Source: an uncultured Collinsella sp. (GTDB taxonomy: Bacteria; Actinomycetota; Coriobacteriia; Coriobacteriales; Coriobacteriaceae). Taken from it: a stretch of DNA of 8,432 nucleotides. The position numbers and the translations under genes were made by a program. Positions 5,374 to 8,432 of this stretch are shown piece by piece (position 1 is the first letter of the stretch; each line of letters opens with the position of its first letter). The stretch spans positions 1 to 8,432 of the forward strand of contig CABRIB010000084.1 of NCBI GenBank assembly GCA_902470915.1. Direction: 5' to 3'. The notes under the pieces are model-generated. The model worked only from the letters and a program-made list of their open reading frames with translations. It was not told where the DNA came from and ran no database searches.

Positions 5374-8055
5374 TTACTCTTTCTCCACAGCGCGCATGAT
5401 CGCCTTGTAGATCTCCATCAGCGGAATGATCAGGAAGGCAAGGGCCAGAGCGGCGATAACGCCCTTGAGCTCAAGCGTCACGGGACCAAAGAACATCTCG
5501 GCAAGCGTCGGCTGCACGGTAACGATCACCGTCAGCACCAGCGCCAGCGCGGCAGAGGCCCACAGCCACTTGTTCTGCTTCTTCATCTTAAACAGCGACG
5601 TACGACGGCTGCGCATGTTAAAGCAGTGGAAGATCTCGACCATGTTGAGCGTGATGAAGGCCATCATCACGCCTTCCTCGTCGGCATTGCCGGCGATCAT
5701 ATCGGCGATGTGGATGTAGCCCATGTCAAAGTACACGCCCACAAAGAAGCTCGCCAGCACCAGCACGGTGATGATCAAGCCCTGGACCACACAGTCCAGG
5801 CCCATATTACCGGCAAAGACGCCGTCCTTGGCGTTGCGCGGCTTACGCTTCATGATGTCGCCCTCGGCATCCTCCATGCCCAGCGCGAGCGCGGGGAAGC
5901 AGTCGGTAACCAGGTTCACCCACAGCAGCTGCACCGGCTGGAAGATGGTAAAGCCGATAAGCGTGGCGATAAACACCGAGAATACCTCGGCAAGGTTGGC
6001 CGAAAGCAGGAACTGGATGACCTTGCGGATGTTGTCGTAGATGCGGCGACCCTCTTCGCAGGCACCGATGATGGTGGCGAAGTTATCGTCGGCGAGCACC
6101 ATGTCGGCAACGTTCTTAGTGACGTCGGTACCGGTAATGCCCATGCCCACGCCGATGTCGGCGCGCTTGATGGACGGGGCGTCGTTGACGCCGTCGCCCG
6201 TCATGGCGACGATCTGGTCGCGCGACTTCCAAGCCTCAACGATGCGGGTCTTGTGCTCGGGCTGAACGCGGGCGTACACGCCGTAGTCCTCGATGTGCGC
6301 GTCGAGCTCCTCGTCGCTCATGCGATCGAGGTCGGCACCGGTGATGGCCTGGCTGCGATCGGTGACGATGCCCAACTGCTTGGCAATGGCCACGGCGGTG
6401 TCGATGTGGTCGCCCGTAATCATGACAGTGCGGATACCGGCGTCGTGCGCCTCGCGGATAGCGTCGGCCACCTCGGGACGGACCGGGTCGATCATGCCGG
6501 ACAGGCCGCAGAAGACCAGGTCATGCTCGAGCGCAGCGGGGCTGCAGTCGGCGGGAACCTCGGTGTAGGTACGGCTCGCCAGCGCCAGCACGCGCAGGGC
6601 CTCGTCGGCCATGGCCTTGTTGGCTGCCACGAGCTCGGCGCGGCGCTCCTCAGTCAGCGGAACGACCTTCTCACCGTCATAGATATGGGTGCACAGGCCG
6701 ATCACCACGTCGGGCGCGCCCTTGGTGTACTGCTCGTACTCACCGTCCAGGGTCTCGACGACCACGGACATCATCTTACGGCCCGAGTCGAACGGAGCCT
6801 CGCCCACGCGCGGGTGCTCGGCAGTCAGGCCAGTAAGACCAGCCTTGCCGGCATCGTTGACGAGTGCGCACTCGGTCGGCTCGCCCACGGCCTCGCCCAG
6901 CTCCTCGTCCCACTGGGCATCGGAGCACAGCGCCATGCCGGCCAAGAACTTCTCCTTGGGCGCAGCGAGCTCGTGCTTGACGACGGTCATCTTGTTCTGG
7001 GTAAGGGTACCGGTCTTGTCGGAGCAGATGGTCTGTGTGCAGCCAAGGGTCTCGACGGCGGAAAGCTTGCGGATGATCGCCTGGCGCTTGGCCATCTTGG
7101 TCACGCCGAGCGAAAGGACGATGGTCACGACGGCGACCAGGCCCTCGGGAATGGCGGCAACGGCGAGCGAGACGGCAACCATAAAGGTGTCGAGCAGGGC
7201 AGTCGGGTCGGTAAGGACGTTGCCTACGCCGTGGCGCAGGATGTCGACGCCAAAGATGACGACGCAGATGACGATAACCATGATGGTAAGGATGCGGCTG
7301 AGCTCGGCGAGCTTCACCTGCAGCGGTGTGAGCTCTTCCTTGGCCTCGGCCAGGGCGCCGGCGATCTTGCCCATCTCGGTGTTCATACCGGTGCCGACCA
7401 CGACGGCGCGACCGCGGCCGTATACCACGGTGGAACCCATGTAGCACATGTTCTTGCGGTCGCCGAGCGGCACGTCGTCGGTGCCAGCGGCGAGCTCAAT
7501 GACGTTGGCATGCTTCTCGACAGGCACGGACTCGCCGGTAAGGGCGGCCTCCTCGATCTTCATCGTGGCGCTCTCGAGCACACGGCAGTCGGCCGGGACG
7601 GAGTCGCCCGCCTCGAGCATGATCACGTCGCCGGGCACGAGCTCGGCGCTTGGCAGGTGCACGAGTTTGCCGTCGCGCAGAACCTTGGACTGCGCCGCGC
7701 TCATCTCCTGCAGGGCCTCGAGGGCCTCCTCGCTCTTGGCCTCCTGGACCACGCCCAGCACCGAGTTGACGATAACGACGAACATGATGATGGCGACGTC
7801 GGCAAAGTCGGGCTCGCCCTTAACCAGACCAGTGAGTGCGCTGATGACGGCGGCGACGATCAGCATGATGACCATGGGGTCGGCCATCTGCTCAAAGAAG
7901 CGCTTCCACAGCGGCGTCTTCTCGGCTTCCTCGAGCTTGTTAGGGCCTGTCTTGGCGAGGCGCGACGACGCCTCGTCGTTGCTCAGGCCAAGGTTCTCAT
8001 CGACGCCTTGGTCGCTGAGCACCTCCGCCGCGGCGGACAGGTATTCCTTTTGCAT
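5374..8055 (-). CDS. P-type Ca2+-transporting ATPase (PacL/SERCA-like, P2A)
   Basis: This 893-residue membrane pump exports Ca2+ from the cytoplasm using ATP. Visible motifs are the actuator TGES (173-176), phosphorylation site DKTGT with Asp346, nucleotide-site KGAP (445-448), TGDH (547-550) and hinge TGDGVNDAP (619-627). Ten membrane helices are expected: M1 about 58-78, M2 84-104, M3 253-272, M4 286-312, M5 678-702, M6 706-728, M7 752-778, M8 795-812, M9 828-848 and M10 862-885. Ca2+ ligand positions match SERCA: VAAIPEG (299-305, Glu304) in M4, Asn687 and Glu690 in M5, Asn714, Thr717 and Asp718 in M6, and Glu807 in M8. This argues for calcium rather than Na+/K+, H+ or Mg2+. The cytosolic N-terminus (1-57) is short and the length is normal for bacterial P2A pumps. 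The ATG has AGGAGGGG (8070-8063) about 7 nt upstream. The gene is apparently monocistronic, bounded by its own leader and terminator. Confidence 0.94.
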   Translation of the reverse strand: MQKEYLSAAAEVLSDQGVDENLGLSNDEASSRLAKTGPNKLEEAEKTPLWKRFFEQMADPMVIMLIVAAVISALTGLVKGEPDFADVAIIMFVVIVNSVLGVVQEAKSEEALEALQEMSAAQSKVLRDGKLVHLPSAELVPGDVIMLEAGDSVPADCRVLESATMKIEEAALTGESVPVEKHANVIELAAGTDDVPLGDRKNMCYMGSTVVYGRGRAVVVGTGMNTEMGKIAGALAEAKEELTPLQVKLAELSRILTIMVIVICVVIFGVDILRHGVGNVLTDPTALLDTFMVAVSLAVAAIPEGLVAVVTIVLSLGVTKMAKRQAIIRKLSAVETLGCTQTICSDKTGTLTQNKMTVVKHELAAPKEKFLAGMALCSDAQWDEELGEAVGEPTECALVNDAGKAGLTGLTAEHPRVGEAPFDSGRKMMSVVVETLDGEYEQYTKGAPDVVIGLCTHIYDGEKVVPLTEERRAELVAANKAMADEALRVLALASRTYTEVPADCSPAALEHDLVFCGLSGMIDPVRPEVADAIREAHDAGIRTVMITGDHIDTAVAIAKQLGIVTDRSQAITGADLDRMSDEELDAHIEDYGVYARVQPEHKTRIVEAWKSRDQIVAMTGDGVNDAPSIKRADIGVGMGITGTDVTKNVADMVLADDNFATIIGACEEGRRIYDNIRKVIQFLLSANLAEVFSVFIATLIGFTIFQPVQLLWVNLVTDCFPALALGMEDAEGDIMKRKPRNAKDGVFAGNMGLDCVVQGLIITVLVLASFFVGVYFDMGYIHIADMIAGNADEEGVMMAFITLNMVEIFHCFNMRSRRTSLFKMKKQNKWLWASAALALVLTVIVTVQPTLAEMFFGPVTLELKGVIAALALAFLIIPLMEIYKAIMRAVEKE

Positions 8056-8102
8056 ATAGAGTCCCCTCCTGGGATTCGGGCCACTCAGCAGATTGATGCC
8101 CG

Positions 8103-8108
8103 ATCATA
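8103..8108 (-). promoter_or_regulatory. Candidate -10 box of the Ca2+-ATPase gene
   Basis: TATGAT on the minus strand matches TATAAT at five of six positions and would give a leader of about 40 nt. No recognisable -35 lies 16-18 bp upstream. An alternative pair is TTGGCT (8203-8198) with an 18-bp spacer and TACCAT (8179-8174), placed right beside the palindrome at 8208-8219. Either is tentative. Confidence 0.25.
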
Positions 8109-8207
8109 ATTCCCAGGAGAAGGGCAAGGGCTCATCAAGGCTGCCGTGCTGAGCGGCAGTTGATAGTGGAGCTATGGTACCCCAAAGCGGCGCGTCTAGC
8201 CAAAACA

Positions 8208-8219
8208 TTCCAATTGGAA
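8208..8219. promoter_or_regulatory. 12-bp perfect palindrome TTCCAATTGGAA, possible operator
   Basis: TTCCAATTGGAA is its own reverse complement, a form typical of sites for dimeric regulators. It lies about 150 bp upstream of the ATPase start and immediately upstream of one candidate -35 box. The binding protein cannot be named and a second copy is not present in the window. Confidence 0.35.
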
Positions 8220-8262
8220 ACACGGCTCGAGTGCAACGATGCAGACCGTGTGATGCTCAACA

Positions 8263-8347
8263 TTGATAAAACGTTTTTTCTTCGGCGCATCGTCAAACTG
8301 AAATATCGCCCAGATAGCAGCGGTCAGAACGGTTGATAAAGTTTTTT
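8263..8347 (+). repeat. Pair of TTGATAAA(AC)GTTTTTTC direct repeats
   Basis: TTGATAAA followed by ACGTTTTTTC (8263-8280) and TTGATAAA followed by GTTTTTTC (8333-8347) are the same motif, differing by a 2-bp insertion and starting 70 bp apart. No stable GC-rich hairpin precedes either T tract, so they do not look like terminators. They could be protein-binding sites or curved A-tract DNA. Confidence 0.45.
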
Positions 8348-8386
8348 CATATACCGTTTTTACCGCAAAAAATGAACTTCTAATTC

Positions 8387-8432
8387 CTGTCTCTTATACA
8401 CATCTCCGAGCCCACGAGACGGACTCCTATCT
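8387..8432 (-). other. Nextera read-2 adapter with i7 index (synthetic, not genomic)
   Basis: Positions 8387-8405 are the reverse complement of the Tn5 mosaic end. Positions 8406-8420 (CCGAGCCCACGAGAC) are the Nextera i7-side adapter. Positions 8421-8428 (GGACTCCT) match, from memory, the N705 index. Positions 8429-8432 (ATCT) begin the P7 flow-cell sequence. Genomic sequence ends at about 8386. Confidence 0.98.

Larger units (their letters stand above)
8056..8386. other. Gene-free AT-rich leader upstream of the Ca2+-ATPase
   Basis: This 331-bp stretch holds no credible gene on either strand. It contains the ATPase Shine-Dalgarno site (8063-8070), a weak hairpin (8141-8146 with 8154-8159), a 12-bp palindrome (8208-8219), two near-identical T-tract motifs (8263-8280 and 8333-8347) and candidate promoter boxes. 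From about 8200 on it is clearly richer in A and T than the genes. The gene to its right is cut off by the adapter, so it is unknown whether the region serves one gene or two. Confidence 0.7.

Noticed and set aside
5350..8109. 919-codon open frame on the plus strand covering the whole ATPase gene
   Set aside because: It is exactly antisense to a clearly conserved P-type ATPase. Its product is His/Asp/Gly-rich with no recognisable domain, as expected from the complement of a GC-biased gene.
8141..8159. Stem-loop CTGCCG/CGGCAG as a terminator
   Set aside because: Six pairs only and no T run on either strand.
41..8386. CRISPR array, tRNA or rRNA genes, phage or toxin-antitoxin genes
   Set aside because: No regularly spaced repeats, tRNA-like arms, rRNA signatures or phage genes were seen, and the gene-free gaps are at most about 330 bp.
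1..8432. Composite transposon flanked by 19-bp Tn5-type inverted repeats
   Set aside because: The repeats are fused to Nextera i5/i7 adapter and index sequence, there is no transposase gene, and the content is housekeeping genes. They are tagmentation ends.

Overview
The window looks like ordinary GC-rich bacterial chromosome, roughly 60% G+C in the genes, capped at both ends by synthetic Illumina Nextera adapter sequence. Only about 41..8386 is biological. Gene content fits a monoderm, high-GC gut-type bacterium: a secretin-less Tad pilus operon, GTG starts with strong Shine-Dalgarno sites, and a PacL/SERCA-like Ca2+ pump. My best guess is Actinomycetota, class Coriobacteriia (Collinsella-like). 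That is an impression from protein style, not a database match.

All five genes lie on the minus strand, so they are read from right to left. (1) An AT-rich leader (8056-8386) precedes a P-type calcium ATPase (5374-8055). Its 3' region holds an 88-bp extended inverted repeat (5275-5362) and an intrinsic terminator (5182-5215). (2) rsgA (3949-5133) encodes the circularly permuted 30S-maturation GTPase. It starts at GTG and ends at a clean intrinsic terminator (3897-3931). (3) A leader with a symmetric cluster of GCTGAC motifs (3807-3866) precedes a tightly overlapping Tad/Flp pilus operon: cpaB/rcpC (3037-3696), tadZ/cpaE (1388-3037) and tadA/cpaF (63-1391). The operon presumably continues leftward into tadB, tadC and flp genes that are not in the window.

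The Tad genes act together. TadA is the hexameric ATPase that powers pilin assembly and possibly retraction. TadZ is the MinD/ParA-like protein thought to place the machine at a cell site. CpaB is a membrane-anchored SAF-domain protein of the envelope part. No secretin gene (rcpA/cpaC) lies between cpaB and tadZ, as expected for a cell without an outer membrane. RsgA and the Ca2+ pump are housekeeping neighbours separated by terminators.

I found no convincing undescribed system. The points most worth checking are the GCTGAC cluster before the tad operon, the TadZ with a 160-residue linker and no signature lysine, the long inverted repeat after the ATPase, the full SERCA-type set of Ca2+ ligands in the pump, and the adapter contamination, which should be trimmed.
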